From NCBI GenBank assembly GCA_030828505.1, contig JAURCJ010000001.1, positions 186,001 through 250,000 on the forward strand: 64,000 nt of DNA, in the 5' to 3' direction. Shown piece by piece: positions 37,582 to 48,062 of this stretch. Position 1 is the first letter of the stretch. Every line of letters begins with the position of its first letter. Below the pieces are notes generated by a model. The model was not told the DNA's origin. It saw only the letters and a program-made list of their open reading frames with translations, and searched no databases. A program made the translations under genes and the position numbers. The DNA comes from Alphaproteobacteria bacterium. Its GTDB lineage: Bacteria > Pseudomonadota > Alphaproteobacteria > TMED109.

Positions 37582-40200
37582 ATGCTAAATAGCCTAGCAA
37601 AGAAAATTTTTGGTACTCCTAATGATAGGTATTTAAAAAAAATTAATTTATTACTAGAGGAAGTAAATAAATTAGAAAAAAATATATCACAACTTACAGA
37701 TCAAGAATTAAAAAATACAACTATAAAACTAAAAAATTTATATAAAAATAATAATAATTTAGATATTATTCTTCCAGAAGCCTTTGCAACAGTAAGAGAA
37801 GCTGCACAAAGAGTTCTCGGTCAAAGACATTATGATGCACAAATCATTGGTGGTATTGTTTTACATCAAGGAAAAATTTCTGAAATGAAGACAGGAGAAG
37901 GTAAAACTTTGGTAGCTACTTTGCCTGCTTATCTTAATGCCTTAACAAATAAAGGAGTACATATTGTAACTGTAAATGATTATTTAGCTAGCAGGGATAG
38001 CGAATGGATGGGACAAATTTATAATTTTTTAGGGTTATCCGTGGGTTGTATTATTCCAAATTTAGAAGATGAACAAAGAAAAGAAGCTTATAATGCAGAT
38101 ATTACTTATGCTACCAATAATGAATTAGGTTTTGATTTTTTAAGAGATAATATGAAATTTTCTTTTGATCAAATGGTTCAACGTGAATTTAATTTTGCGA
38201 TTGTAGATGAGGTGGATTCAATTTTAATTGATGAAGCTAGAACACCACTAATAATTTCTGGACCAACGGAAGATAATTCAGAACTATACAAAACAATTAA
38301 TACATTAATTCCCCTTCTAAATGAAGAAGACATAGAAATAGATGAAAAAACAAAAAGTGTTGCTTTAACAGAACAAGGTAATGAGAATATTGAAAAAATT
38401 TTAAAAGAAAAATCTCTTCTAAAAGGCCCTAATCTGTATGATCCTGAAAATGTAGGAATAGTTCATCATATTAATCAAGCAATTAGAGCAAATAGACTAT
38501 TTGAAAGAGACAAGGATTATATAGTAAATAATAATAAGGTCGTAATAATTGATGAGTTCACAGGAAGAATGATGGAGGGAAGGAGATTTTCAGATGGTTT
38601 ACATCAAGCTTTAGAAGCAAAAGAAAATGTTGATATTAAAAATGAAAATCAAACATTAGCATCTGTTACATTTCAAAATTATTTTAGAATGTATCCTAAA
38701 TTAGCTGGTATGACAGGTACAGCTTTAACTGAAGCTAATGAATTTATGGAAATATATAATCTTGAAGTTATTTCTGTTCCAACTCATAAAAAAATGATTA
38801 GAATTGATAATAATGATGAAGTTTATAGAACGGCAGAAGAAAAATGGAATGCTGTAATAGCTAATATTAAAAATGCTAATAAAAAACACCAACCCGTTCT
38901 TGTAGGAACTACTAGTATTGAAAAGTCTGAAATGCTGTCAAAGTTACTTAAAAAAGAAAAGATAAAACATAATGTATTAAATGCAAGAAATCATGCGGAA
39001 GAGGCAAATATTATTGCAACCGCTGGTATTCCAAATTCTGTCACTATTGCAACTAATATGGCTGGAAGAGGAACAGATATTCAACTAGGCGGTAATATAG
39101 ATATGATGAGTGAAAATAGTAAAAGTAAAATTAGTAATATAGAAGAAAATAAAAATATAGCTCTACAAAGTGGAGGTTTATTAGTAATTGGAACAGAAAG
39201 ACATGAAAGTAGAAGAACAGATAATCAATTGAGGGGAAGATCAGGCAGACAAGGAGATCCTGGAGAATCTAAATTTTTCCTTTCTCTTGAAGATGACTTA
39301 ATGAGAATATTTGGATCAGAAAAATTAGACACAGTTTTACAAAAATTAGGTTTAAAAAAAGGTGAAGCTATAATCCATACTTGGGTAAATAGAGCTCTCC
39401 AGAAAGCACAAGAAAAAGTAGAAGGAAGAAACTTTGAAATTAGAAAAAGTCTTCTTCGTTTTGACGATGTGATGAATGATCAGAGAAAAGCTATCTATGA
39501 ACAAAGAAAAGAATTAATGCAGGTGAATGATATTACAGAAACAGTATCAAATATGAGAAATGAAATAATAGATGATTTAGTAAATATCAATATACCAGAA
39601 AAAGCCTACGCCGAACAATGGAATTTAAAGAGTTTGTCAATATCCCTAAAAAAATTAGGTTTAAATTTACCTCTTGATGACTGGGCTAAAAAAGATGGTG
39701 TAACAGAAAAAGAATTTAAACAATACATAAAAGAAGAAGCTGATAATAAAATTAAACAAAAAATAGATATTTTTGGTATTAAAAATATGCAAAATATAGA
39801 AAAACAAGTAATGCTTCAAGTTGTAGATCAAAATTGGAAAGAGCATTTATTACAGTTAGATCAATTAAAACAAGGCATAGGTTTAAGAGCATATGCTCAA
39901 AGAGACCCATTAAATGAATATAAAAGTGAAGCATTCAATTTATTTCAAGTAATGCTAGAAAATATAAGAAATCAAACAACTACAATACTTTTAAATATTG
40001 AAATTACCTCAGAAATTCCAGAACGAAAAAAAGAAGAAGTTACTTTAATTAAAGAGTCTGTAAATAATAATGATAATAATAACAAAATTAATGCTCCAAT
40101 TAAGTCAAAAAAAATTGGAAGAAATGAAATGTGTCCATGTGGATCTGGTAAAAAATATAAGCATTGTTTTGGAACAGAAAGCTGTAAGCTTATTTCTTAG
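37582..40200 (+). CDS. secA: Preprotein translocase ATPase SecA
   Basis: An 872-residue ATPase that drives Sec-dependent export through SecYEG. Walker [10 protein letters not shown] lies at residues 102-110 and the [19 protein letters not shown] box near residue 210. [12 protein letters not shown] is in the second nucleotide domain and [22 protein letters not shown] in the helical scaffold. The C-terminal SEC-C zinc motif [15 protein letters not shown] (C-x-C-x8-HC) binds SecB and lipid. An Asn-rich linker precedes it. The start at 37582 faces argJ across 122 bases. It overlaps convergent ubiG by 11 bases at the 3' end. Confidence 0.98.
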   Translation: MLNSLAKKIFGTPNDRYLKKINLLLEEVNKLEKNISQLTDQELKNTTIKLKNLYKNNNNLDIILPEAFATVREAAQRVLGQRHYDAQIIGGIVLHQGKISEMKTGEGKTLVATLPAYLNALTNKGVHIVTVNDYLASRDSEWMGQIYNFLGLSVGCIIPNLEDEQRKEAYNADITYATNNELGFDFLRDNMKFSFDQMVQREFNFAIVDEVDSILIDEARTPLIISGPTEDNSELYKTINTLIPLLNEEDIEIDEKTKSVALTEQGNENIEKILKEKSLLKGPNLYDPENVGIVHHINQAIRANRLFERDKDYIVNNNKVVIIDEFTGRMMEGRRFSDGLHQALEAKENVDIKNENQTLASVTFQNYFRMYPKLAGMTGTALTEANEFMEIYNLEVISVPTHKKMIRIDNNDEVYRTAEEKWNAVIANIKNANKKHQPVLVGTTSIEKSEMLSKLLKKEKIKHNVLNARNHAEEANIIATAGIPNSVTIATNMAGRGTDIQLGGNIDMMSENSKSKISNIEENKNIALQSGGLLVIGTERHESRRTDNQLRGRSGRQGDPGESKFFLSLEDDLMRIFGSEKLDTVLQKLGLKKGEAIIHTWVNRALQKAQEKVEGRNFEIRKSLLRFDDVMNDQRKAIYEQRKELMQVNDITETVSNMRNEIIDDLVNINIPEKAYAEQWNLKSLSISLKKLGLNLPLDDWAKKDGVTEKEFKQYIKEEADNKIKQKIDIFGIKNMQNIEKQVMLQVVDQNWKEHLLQLDQLKQGIGLRAYAQRDPLNEYKSEAFNLFQVMLENIRNQTTTILLNIEITSEIPERKKEEVTLIKESVNNNDNNNKINAPIKSKKIGRNEMCPCGSGKKYKHCFGTESCKLIS

Positions 40201-40921
40201 ATAATGATGTAATATAGTTAATAGAAGTATTATTTGTTAATTTCCATTTATTTAATAAAGGGTTAAAATTAATTCCCTTAATATTCTTAATGTGAAAATT
40301 ATATTGACTAAATATTTTATTAATTTCTTTTGGATTTATAAATTTATCATAATGGTGGGTGCCTCTAGGAATTTTTTTAAGAATATTTTCTGCCATATCT
40401 ATTACAAATATTTTTGACAATAGAGTTTTATTTATTGTGGATAAAATAATTATCCCATCTTTCTTTAATAAACATGTAATTAACTTACAAAAATAATCTA
40501 TATTATTAACATGTTCCAAAAGTTCTAAGCCTAAGATGACATCATACCTTTTTTTTAATTTACTTATAGCTTCAATATTATTACATCTATAATCTATTTG
40601 AAGTTTCATTTTCTTGGCATGCAATTTAGCTACATCTATTAGTTTTTGTGACTCATCTACTCCTGTTAAATTAGCTCCCAGTCTACATAGAGGTTCGCTA
40701 GCTATTCCCCCTCCGCAACCTAAATCTAAAATTTCCAATCCATTTAATATATATTTCTTATCTTTAAGCTCAAAGTTTTCTATTAATTCTGATTTTATAA
40801 ATTTGGTCCTAATCTCAGACATAGAGTGTAAAAAAGACATACTTCCTTCTTCGTCCCACCAATCATTTGCTAATTTAGAAAACTGTATAATTTCTTCTTT
40901 ATCAACTGTGCTTAATGGCAT
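40190..40921 (-). CDS. ubiG: Ubiquinone biosynthesis O-methyltransferase UbiG
   Basis: A 243-residue SAM enzyme that carries out both O-methylations of ubiquinone synthesis. It opens [24 protein letters not shown], and motif I is [42 protein letters not shown] is the UbiG-specific region. Length matches. UbiG binds the membrane peripherally. It is divergent from lysC, and this ubiG-lysC neighbourhood is typical of alphaproteobacteria. Confidence 0.94.
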   Translation of the reverse strand: MPLSTVDKEEIIQFSKLANDWWDEEGSMSFLHSMSEIRTKFIKSELIENFELKDKKYILNGLEILDLGCGGGIASEPLCRLGANLTGVDESQKLIDVAKLHAKKMKLQIDYRCNNIEAISKLKKRYDVILGLELLEHVNNIDYFCKLITCLLKKDGIIILSTINKTLLSKIFVIDMAENILKKIPRGTHHYDKFINPKEINKIFSQYNFHIKNIKGINFNPLLNKWKLTNNTSINYITSLSKK

Positions 40922-40963
40922 ATTATTTCAATATCTTTTTTATAATTATAAATTAAAACTATC

Positions 40964-40992
40964 TTGCACCTTTTTTAAGGACAAAGTATTAA
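40964..40992 (+). promoter_or_regulatory. Candidate sigma-70-type promoter for lysC
   Basis: TTGCAC and TATTAA are separated by 17 bases and lie 32 bases before the lysC ATG. Each matches four of six consensus positions. In DNA this AT-rich such matches are common, so it is a weak candidate. Confidence 0.3.
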
Positions 40993-41023
40993 TACGTTTA
41001 TATATACTTTAAGGTTAAATTTT

Positions 41024-42244
41024 ATGCAAAAAATAGTCCAAAAATTTGGTGGCACTTCTGTTGGAACAATCGAAAAAATAAAGCATGTTTGTTCATTAAT
41101 TAATAAAGAAGTAAAAAATGGAAATCAAGTAGCTGTAGTTTCTTCAGCTATGTCTGGAGAAACAAATAGATTATTAAGTTTAGCTGATAATTTTGACTTA
41201 AAAAATAATAAATTAGAATCTGACATGATAGTTTCAACTGGAGAGCAAATAGCCATTTCTCTAATTTCAATGGCATTAAAGGAAATTGGATTAAAAGGTA
41301 AACCATTATTAGGGTGGCAAATCCCAATAATTGGTTCAAAAGATTATACAAAAGCAAAAATAAATAGAATAGATGATAAAAGAATTCTAGAAATTATGAA
41401 TAAAGGTGAAATCCCAATTATTGCTGGTTTTCAGGGTATCGATGAAGATAATAATATTGTTACATTCGGAAGAGGCGGTTCTGATACATCAGCAGTTGCT
41501 ATAGCAGCAGCTATAGCTGCAGATAGATGCGATATATATACTGATGTAAATGGTGTATACACTACAGACCCTAGAATAGTAAAAAATGCTAAAAAGTTAA
41601 ATAAAATTAGTTATGAAGAAATGCTAGAATTTGCGTCTTTAGGAGCAAAAGTGTTACAAACTAGATCAGTAGAAATGGCTATGAGATATGGAGTAACTGT
41701 ACAAGTATTATCAAGTATTACAGGTGATATAGGAACATTTTTAACAAAAGAGGATAAAAAAATGGAAAATGAATTAGTTAGTGGTATTGCTTACAGCAAA
41801 GATGAAGCTAATCTCACTCTAATCAACATCTTAGATAAACCAGGCGTTGCTACAAAAATATTTAGCCCTTTAAGTGAAGCTAATATAAATGTTGATATGA
41901 TTGTTCAATCAGGTTCAGAAAATGGAAAGAATATTAATTTCACTTACACGGTTTCTAGAAAAGATCTAGAACAAACTATATCAATTATGGAAAGTAATAA
42001 ACCTAACATAGAGTTTGAAAGAATTATTACAAATAATTCTTTAGCTAAAGTTTCAATCATTGGACTAGGAATGAGAACTCATACAGGTGTAGCAAATAAA
42101 ATGTTTTCAGCTTTAGCATCACAAAATATCAATATTCATGTTATTTCTACGTCTGAAATTAAAATAAGTGTTTTAATAGATGAAGATTATATTGAGAAAG
42201 CTATTAATATACTTCATTCTATTTTTGAGCTTGAGAAAAAATAA
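41024..42244 (+). CDS. lysC: Aspartate kinase
   Basis: A 406-residue kinase that phosphorylates aspartate, the entry to lysine, threonine, methionine and diaminopimelate synthesis. It opens IVQKFGGTSVGTIEKI, the catalytic lysine motif KFGGTS. VTFGRGGSDTSAVAIAAA and YTDVNGVYTTDPRIV are further signatures. Two ACT domains at the C-terminus (about residues 260-400) should give lysine/threonine feedback control. It follows ubiG divergently; metX and metW, downstream in the same branch, lie at 59-60 kb. Confidence 0.97.
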   Translation: MQKIVQKFGGTSVGTIEKIKHVCSLINKEVKNGNQVAVVSSAMSGETNRLLSLADNFDLKNNKLESDMIVSTGEQIAISLISMALKEIGLKGKPLLGWQIPIIGSKDYTKAKINRIDDKRILEIMNKGEIPIIAGFQGIDEDNNIVTFGRGGSDTSAVAIAAAIAADRCDIYTDVNGVYTTDPRIVKNAKKLNKISYEEMLEFASLGAKVLQTRSVEMAMRYGVTVQVLSSITGDIGTFLTKEDKKMENELVSGIAYSKDEANLTLINILDKPGVATKIFSPLSEANINVDMIVQSGSENGKNINFTYTVSRKDLEQTISIMESNKPNIEFERIITNNSLAKVSIIGLGMRTHTGVANKMFSALASQNINIHVISTSEIKISVLIDEDYIEKAINILHSIFELEKK

Positions 42245-42266
42245 GAATTATATTTAGAGTAATAAG

Positions 42267-43151
42267 TTGAGTAATAATAAAAAATTATTAAATGAGAATT
42301 ATTCAGAAGAATTTAGGCAGAATATAATCAATGCGAGAAAGAATAAGAACTTAACTATTCAAGAAGCATCTCAAATACTAAACATACCAAAAACTATTAT
42401 AGAAAAATTAGAGAATGGTGATCTTACGGAAATTAATAGTAATATATTTATTATGGGGCATATAAGAACATATTTAAATTTAATAGAAATTGACCCCAAA
42501 TTGTTATTTGATAATTATCAAATTAAAGAAGTCAATTTAAATAAAGAAATACAAAATATAATAGTTCCATATAAATTTAAATTATCTAAGAAATTTATAT
42601 TATGCATATCAATTATTTTATTTTTATTCATCATAATAATATATAGGGAATTTAATAAACTCAAAACAGAAAATATTATTATTTCAGAAGATAATGTTTT
42701 TAATAATACAGAAATCTCTAAAGATAAAGTTGATAAAAATATATCTAAAGAAAAAAAAATAGAAGATATAGATACTATTGAAAAGGAAGAAGAGACTGTT
42801 GATACAATTTATGAAAAGAAAACTATAAGCCCAACTAATATAGAGGATATAAATAATATAGAGGATATAAAAGAAATTGAAGAAATAAATTTTTTATTAA
42901 TTGAAGCCATAGAAGATAGTTGGATAGAGGTTAAAGATATAAAATCAAAAGTTATAATGAGTAAAATTGTAAAAAAAAATGAAACCATTAAGTTGCCTTA
43001 TCAAAAAGATTTAATACTAGTAACTGGTAATGCAGGTGGTATAGTAATAAAAATAAATAATAAGACTATAAATACGCTCGGAAAATCTGGAGAAGTTAAA
43101 AGAAATATTTCTTTAAATTTAGAAAATTTAATTAAATATTTAGAAGAGTAA
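42267..43151 (+). CDS. RodZ-like membrane protein (HTH plus DUF4115)
   Basis: A 294-residue protein with an N-terminal helix-turn-helix (about residues 15-75, [30 protein letters not shown]), a single membrane helix (about residues 110-130) and a C-terminal DUF4115 domain (about residues 210-285). RodZ links MreB to the membrane and helps set rod shape. The start is a TTG at 42267; the next ATG would delete the HTH. A linker between the helix and DUF4115 contains an 18-base tandem repeat. It lies between lysC and ispG, a usual place. Confidence 0.85.
   Translation: MSNNKKLLNENYSEEFRQNIINARKNKNLTIQEASQILNIPKTIIEKLENGDLTEINSNIFIMGHIRTYLNLIEIDPKLLFDNYQIKEVNLNKEIQNIIVPYKFKLSKKFILCISIILFLFIIIIYREFNKLKTENIIISEDNVFNNTEISKDKVDKNISKEKKIEDIDTIEKEEETVDTIYEKKTISPTNIEDINNIEDIKEIEEINFLLIEAIEDSWIEVKDIKSKVIMSKIVKKNETIKLPYQKDLILVTGNAGGIVIKINNKTINTLGKSGEVKRNISLNLENLIKYLEE
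42837..42872 (+). repeat. 18-base tandem repeat in the RodZ-like linker
   Basis: Two copies of AATATAGAGGATATAAAW lie head to tail in frame, encoding NIEDIN and NIEDIK. They sit in the low-complexity acidic linker outside the membrane helix and probably arose by slippage. Confidence 0.85.
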
Positions 43152-43161
43152 AGGTATAATA

Positions 43162-44256
43162 TTGAACTTACGTCCTTATAGAATAATAAAAAGAAAAAAA
43201 ACAAAAACCATATTAGTAGGTAATGTTGCAGTTGGAGGTGACAACCCTATTAGTGTTCAATCAATGACTAATACTCTAACCACAGATGTAAAAAAAACGA
43301 TTAATCAAATAAATCAGATAACTGAAGCAGGTGCTGACCTAGTGAGAGTTTCTTGCCCTGATCAAGAATCTACAATCGCCCTAAAAACTATTACAAAAAA
43401 TGTGAATGTTCCTATCATTGCCGATATACATTTTCATTATAAAAGAGCAATAGAAGCAGCAGAATCTGGCGCGGCATGTCTTAGAATAAATCCTGGAAAT
43501 ATTGGGTCTGGAGAAAGAATAAAATCCGTCATTCAAGCTGCAAAAGATCATAACTGTTCTATTAGAATAGGTGTTAATGCAGGCTCATTAGAAAAAAATA
43601 TTTTAGAAAAATATAAGTCTCCATGCCCTGAAGCTTTAATAGAAAGTGCTCTGGCTAATATTAAGATACTAGAAGATGGTGATTTTACCAATTTTAAAAT
43701 AAGTGTTAAAGCCTCAGATATATTTCTGGCAGTAGCTTCTTATGAAAAACTATCTGAAATAACTGATTATCCACTTCATATTGGAATTACTGAGGCAGGA
43801 AGCCTAAACTATGGAACTGTTCAATCAGCAATAGGATTAGGTAAACTATTATGGTCGGGAATTGGAGATACAATTCGCGTCTCTCTTTCTGCAGATCCTG
43901 TGGAAGAAGTAAAAGCAGCTTTTCAAATTCTTAAATCCTTAGGTATAAGAAATAAAGGAGTAACAATTATATCTTGTCCTTCTTGTGCAAGACAAAATTT
44001 TGATGTTATTGAGACCGTAAAAATTATTGAAGAAAAGCTATCACATATAAAAGAAACTATTTCTTTATCTATCATAGGGTGTGTTGTAAATGGTCCTGGA
44101 GAAGCAAAAGAGACTAATATTGGTGTGACAGGCGGAGGAAAAAAATTTCATCAAATATATATAGATGGAAATATTAGTCATAGAATGGAACAAAAAGATT
44201 TTATTAAGCATATCACTAATTTAGTGGAAGAGTATGCAGAAAGAATAAGAATATAG
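43162..44256 (+). CDS. ispG: 4-Hydroxy-3-methylbut-2-enyl diphosphate synthase
   Basis: A 364-residue 4Fe-4S enzyme of the MEP isoprenoid pathway, converting MEcPP to HMBPP. It opens [36 protein letters not shown], closely matching alphaproteobacterial IspG. The cluster cysteines are in ISCPSCARQ and [13 protein letters not shown]. The start is a TTG at 43162 preceded by AAGG seven bases upstream. It is followed directly by hisS, the ATG of which overlaps no residue but abuts the stop. Confidence 0.96.
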   Translation: MNLRPYRIIKRKKTKTILVGNVAVGGDNPISVQSMTNTLTTDVKKTINQINQITEAGADLVRVSCPDQESTIALKTITKNVNVPIIADIHFHYKRAIEAAESGAACLRINPGNIGSGERIKSVIQAAKDHNCSIRIGVNAGSLEKNILEKYKSPCPEALIESALANIKILEDGDFTNFKISVKASDIFLAVASYEKLSEITDYPLHIGITEAGSLNYGTVQSAIGLGKLLWSGIGDTIRVSLSADPVEEVKAAFQILKSLGIRNKGVTIISCPSCARQNFDVIETVKIIEEKLSHIKETISLSIIGCVVNGPGEAKETNIGVTGGGKKFHQIYIDGNISHRMEQKDFIKHITNLVEEYAERIRI

Positions 44257-45507
44257 ATGAATACTAAATTGCAATCAGTAAGAGGCACTCATGATCACCT
44301 TCATAAAGATATGTATGAATATAACTATATAGTAAATAAAGTATGTTCTATATCTGCTAATTACGGTTTTAAGCAAATGTCTACACCAATTTTCGAGTTT
44401 TCTAATGTTTTTAAAAGAACTTTAGGAGAAAGTTCAGATATAGTTACAAAAGAAATGTATACTTTTAAAGATAAAGGTGAAGAAGAAATCACATTAAGGC
44501 CTGAAGGAACGGCAGGAATTGTAAGAGCTATAATATCCAATGGTCTTGCACAAGAAATGCCATTTAAAGCTTTTTATCATGGCCCAATGTTTAGATATGA
44601 AAGACCTCAAAAAGGAAGATTAAGACAATTTCATCAAGTAGGGGTAGAATTACTTGGAGTTAAAAAAGAACAAGCAGATATTGAAGTTATAGCATGTGCT
44701 AAACAAGTTCTTGATGAATTAAATATCGAAAAATTCAGTAAACTTAATATTAATAGTCTTGGTAGTATTGATGATCGCCAAAAATATGTAAAAGCGCTAG
44801 TTAATTACCTATCAAGTTATAAAAACAAATTATCTAAAGATAGCTTAATGAGATTAAATAAAAACCCTTTAAGAATTTTAGACTCTAAATCTGAAGATGA
44901 CATTTCTATCATTAAAAACGCTCCCAAACTTAGTGAATATCTTAATAGTTTTTCACATGAAAATTTTAAAAATATTTTAGAGGGATTAGAAAATTTAAAT
45001 ATTAAATATATAATAAACGAAAACCTTGTAAGAGGTTTAGATTATTATAACGATACGACATTTGAATTTATAACAGATAAATTAGGTTCACAAAGTGCAA
45101 TAATTGCAGGTGGACGATATGATAGTCTAATGAAACAAATGGGTGGCGCAGATATCCCAGGAATTGGCTGGGCAGGAGGTATTGAAAGACTTATTCTTTT
45201 ATCCACAATAAATGAAATTAAAAGAAAACATATTTCTATAATACCAGTTGGTGAAGAAAATAATAATATATGTATTGATTTAGCCCATAAACTTAGGAAT
45301 AAAAACATATTTTCAGAAATGAGTTATTCCGGTAATTTGAAGAAAAGGCTAAAAAATGCTAATAAATTATCTTCTAACTTTGCAATCATTATAGGTACAG
45401 AAGAAGTTAGAAATAATTATGGATTAGTTCGTAATCTTGAAACAGGTAAACAAAAAAAAATAAAACTAGCAGAAATTATAGAATATATAGAGAAAATATT
45501 ACTTTAA
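44257..45507 (+). CDS. hisS: Histidyl-tRNA synthetase
   Basis: A 416-residue class II synthetase that charges tRNA-His. Motif 1 is around YGFKQMSTPIFE, motif 2 is FYHGPMFRYERPQKGRLRQFHQVGVE, and the histidine-specific loops are LVRGLDYYNDTTFEF and GGRYDSL. Motif 3 is GIGWAGGIERL. The C-terminal anticodon-binding domain covers about residues 325-416. It starts right after ispG and is followed by prfA one base later, so ispG-hisS-prfA-prmC form one operon. Confidence 0.97.
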   Translation: MNTKLQSVRGTHDHLHKDMYEYNYIVNKVCSISANYGFKQMSTPIFEFSNVFKRTLGESSDIVTKEMYTFKDKGEEEITLRPEGTAGIVRAIISNGLAQEMPFKAFYHGPMFRYERPQKGRLRQFHQVGVELLGVKKEQADIEVIACAKQVLDELNIEKFSKLNINSLGSIDDRQKYVKALVNYLSSYKNKLSKDSLMRLNKNPLRILDSKSEDDISIIKNAPKLSEYLNSFSHENFKNILEGLENLNIKYIINENLVRGLDYYNDTTFEFITDKLGSQSAIIAGGRYDSLMKQMGGADIPGIGWAGGIERLILLSTINEIKRKHISIIPVGEENNNICIDLAHKLRNKNIFSEMSYSGNLKKRLKNANKLSSNFAIIIGTEEVRNNYGLVRNLETGKQKKIKLAEIIEYIEKILL

Positions 45508-45508
45508 T

Positions 45509-46597
45509 ATGATACCAGTTCTAAAAAATAGGCTTGAAGAAATTATAAATAAATTTTCTGAAATAGAAGCACAATTATCTGACAATGAAATAGATATTAA
45601 TATAAGAATGAATTTGTCTAAAGAACATGCAGAATTATCTCCAATAGTATCTGCTATCAACGATTTAAAAAACTGCCAAAAAGAAATAGATGGAGCACAA
45701 GAAATACTGGATGATAAAGAAACTGACCAGTTACTAAGAGATGAAGCCTTAACTGAGATTAATCACTTAAAAAAAGACTTAGAGCACCTAAGTGAAAAAA
45801 CTCAAAAATTACTTATTCCAAAAGATCCAGATGACAATAGAAATGCAATACTTGAGATTAGAGCTGGTACAGGTGGGGATGAAGCAGCACTATTTGGGAG
45901 CAACTTATTAAAAATGTACACTAGATATTCTGAAATTCAAAAATGGAATATAGAAATATTATCTTTATCTGAAAATGATATAGGTGGCTGCAAGGAAGCA
46001 TCTATAAAAATTTCGGGAAATAATGTATTTGGTAGATTAAAATTCGAGAGTGGAGTTCATAGAGTTCAAAGAATTCCTCTAACAGAAACACAAGGTAGAA
46101 TCCACACCTCTGCTGCTACAGTTGCAATACTTCCCGTAGCAGAAGAAGTAGATATAGATATTAATACAAGTGATTTACGGATTGATACATATAGAGCTCA
46201 GGGTGCTGGTGGACAGCATGTTAATAAAACTGAAAGTGCCGTAAGAATAACACATATTCCAACAGGAACAGTTACACAATGTCAAGATGGTAAATCTCAA
46301 CATAAAAATAAGGCAAAAGCTTTAGAAATGCTTAGAGCAAAACTTTATACAAATGAGAAAGAAATAAGAGATTCCGAGAGGAGCGAAAAAAGAAAGTTAT
46401 TGGTTGGATCAGGTGATAGATCTGAAAGAATAAGAACCTATAATTATCCACAAGACCGAATAACTGACCATAGAATTCAATTATCTTTAAATAGAATTGA
46501 TGAAGTACTTTCTGGAACTCGTCTAAATGAAATAATAGATGTATTATTAGCACAAGAGGAAAGCGATAGACTGTCTCAGCTTTCTGATAGTAATTAA
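45509..46597 (+). CDS. prfA: Peptide chain release factor 1
   Basis: A 362-residue factor that recognises UAA and UAG and triggers release of the nascent chain. The catalytic GGQ lies at residues 234-236 (GAGGQHVNK), and the codon-reading PxT tripeptide is P190-L-T192. IRAGTGGDEAALF near residue 117 is another mark. Its GGQ glutamine is expected to be methylated by PrmC, encoded seven bases downstream. Confidence 0.97.
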   Translation: MIPVLKNRLEEIINKFSEIEAQLSDNEIDINIRMNLSKEHAELSPIVSAINDLKNCQKEIDGAQEILDDKETDQLLRDEALTEINHLKKDLEHLSEKTQKLLIPKDPDDNRNAILEIRAGTGGDEAALFGSNLLKMYTRYSEIQKWNIEILSLSENDIGGCKEASIKISGNNVFGRLKFESGVHRVQRIPLTETQGRIHTSAATVAILPVAEEVDIDINTSDLRIDTYRAQGAGGQHVNKTESAVRITHIPTGTVTQCQDGKSQHKNKAKALEMLRAKLYTNEKEIRDSERSEKRKLLVGSGDRSERIRTYNYPQDRITDHRIQLSLNRIDEVLSGTRLNEIIDVLLAQEESDRLSQLSDSN

Positions 46598-46604
46598 AAA
46601 AATA

Positions 46605-47453
46605 ATGAAATTATCTAATATTTTATTAAAAGCACAGAAAATTTTAAAAAAAAATAATATTGAAGACCCTTTAAGGGAATCTAAGTTACTAATTTGCCAT
46701 GTCTTATGTTCTGGTTTAGAAGTATTTTTATTAGAATCTGAAAAAAATATTTCTCTAAAACAAAAAATAAATATTTTTAAGCTAATAATGAGAAGAGCAA
46801 AAGGTGAACCTTTTGCATATATTGTGAAATCTGTTAATTTTTATAAAAATAAATTTTATGTGAATAAACATGTCTTAATTCCTAGGCCTGAGACAGAAGA
46901 ACTTGTTGAAGAAGTATTAAAATATATTCCAGATAAAAATAAAAAATTACGCATATTGGATATAGGTGTTGGTTCAGGAGTAATACTAGCAAGTTTATTA
47001 AAAGAGTTACCAAATTCATATGGAGTTGGAACAGATATAAGTATAGACGCCTTAAAAGTTGCTAATATAAATTTGAATAAATTAAATATTACTCATAGAA
47101 ATAAATTAATAAATTGTAATTGGGCAGAAGGCATAAAGAATAATATATTTGATGTTGTAACATGCAATCCTCCATATATAGCAAATGAACATATTAAAAA
47201 CTTGCACAATCATGTAAAAAAATATGAACCTCTTCTAGCGTTAAAAGGAGGGAAATATGGATTAGATTCATTTAAAAGTTTTTTACCATTAGCAAGAAGC
47301 GTAATGCAAAAAAATGCTTTATTAGCTCTGGAGATTGGATTCGACCAATCAGAAAAGTTAAAATACCTTTTATGTATAAATAATTTTGAATTAAAAAGTA
47401 TCATAAAAGATTTATCTGGAAATAAAAGAATAATTATTGCGACTGCATTTTAA
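46605..47453 (+). CDS. prmC: Release factor glutamine methyltransferase
   Basis: A 282-residue SAM enzyme that N5-methylates the GGQ glutamine of release factors. The motif NPPY lies in VVTCNPPYIANEH near residue 190. Motif I reads ILDIGVGSGVILASLLKELP, and LIPRPETEELVE near residue 88 is the usual PrmC box. It follows prfA in the same operon. The final residues run to an ordinary TAA; 171 non-coding bases follow before DUF4167. Confidence 0.95.
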   Translation: MKLSNILLKAQKILKKNNIEDPLRESKLLICHVLCSGLEVFLLESEKNISLKQKINIFKLIMRRAKGEPFAYIVKSVNFYKNKFYVNKHVLIPRPETEELVEEVLKYIPDKNKKLRILDIGVGSGVILASLLKELPNSYGVGTDISIDALKVANINLNKLNITHRNKLINCNWAEGIKNNIFDVVTCNPPYIANEHIKNLHNHVKKYEPLLALKGGKYGLDSFKSFLPLARSVMQKNALLALEIGFDQSEKLKYLLCINNFELKSIIKDLSGNKRIIIATAF

Positions 47454-47556
47454 ATAAAAAAACACTTGGCAAATATATATATATATATAGAATATAGACT
47501 TCTAAGAATTGATAATTAAATTAATAAAATCTTTTTAGAAATAATCCCTTAAATTT

Positions 47557-47585
47557 TAAACAGAAAAAAATTTTAAGTCTGTTTA
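47557..47585 (+). promoter_or_regulatory. Stem-loop in the leader of the DUF4167 gene
   Basis: TAAACAGA pairs with TCTGTTTA across a 13-base A/T-rich loop, 39 bases before the DUF4167 ATG. There is no T-tract after it, so it does not look like a terminator for prmC. It may be a leader structure, but short hairpins are expected by chance in this spacer. Confidence 0.25.
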
Positions 47586-47612
47586 TTAATTTTAGTAAAC
47601 CAATTTGTAAAG

Positions 47613-47617
47613 AAGGA
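47613..47617 (+). promoter_or_regulatory. Ribosome-binding site of the DUF4167 gene
   Basis: AAGGA sits seven bases before the ATG at 47625. It is one of the better Shine-Dalgarno matches in the window, consistent with a highly expressed small basic protein. Confidence 0.65.
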
Positions 47618-47624
47618 AAATAAT

Positions 47625-48053
47625 ATGAGAGTATCAAATACTCCCAAAAGACATAGGAGTAGAAATAATAATTCTAGAAGAAATAATGGTTCTCAAAAAA
47701 TGAACCCCTATGAGAATAATAAGGAAAATAAAATAAAAGGTAACGCTATACAAGTTCAAGAAAAATATCAGTCACTAGCCAGAGATGCTATTACCGCAGG
47801 AGATATAATTAAAGCCGAATATTATTTTCAGCATGCAGAACATTATCATAGAGTACATAAACTATCTCAAAATCATCAAATAGAAAAAAAGCAAAAAAAT
47901 GTCGTAAATATACACAAAGATCAAATTGAAGATGATAAAGATAAAATTAAACTAGATGAAAAAAATGCAATAAAAAATCAAGAAGATGCATCATCTAAAA
48001 GTAATCCTAATGAATCTAAAAATGATTCTGCAGATGTTACTAAAAATAAATAA
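47625..48053 (+). CDS. DUF4167 domain protein
   Basis: A 142-residue protein. The N-terminal 35 residues are rich in Arg, Asn and Ser (PKRHRSRNNNSRRNN), as in RNA-binding tails. The DUF4167 core covers about residues 40-85, with VQEKYQSLARDAITAGDIIKAEYYFQHAEHYHRV. The rest is an acidic, lysine-rich disordered tail. The family is widespread in alphaproteobacteria just after prmC; function is unknown, and nucleic-acid binding is inferred from the basic N-terminus only. Confidence 0.88.
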   Translation: MRVSNTPKRHRSRNNNSRRNNGSQKMNPYENNKENKIKGNAIQVQEKYQSLARDAITAGDIIKAEYYFQHAEHYHRVHKLSQNHQIEKKQKNVVNIHKDQIEDDKDKIKLDEKNAIKNQEDASSKSNPNESKNDSADVTKNK

Positions 48054-48062
48054 ATTTATATA

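Noticed and set aside
47478-47493. TA dinucleotide run after prmC
   Set aside because: A simple repeat expected in DNA this AT-rich; nothing suggests function.
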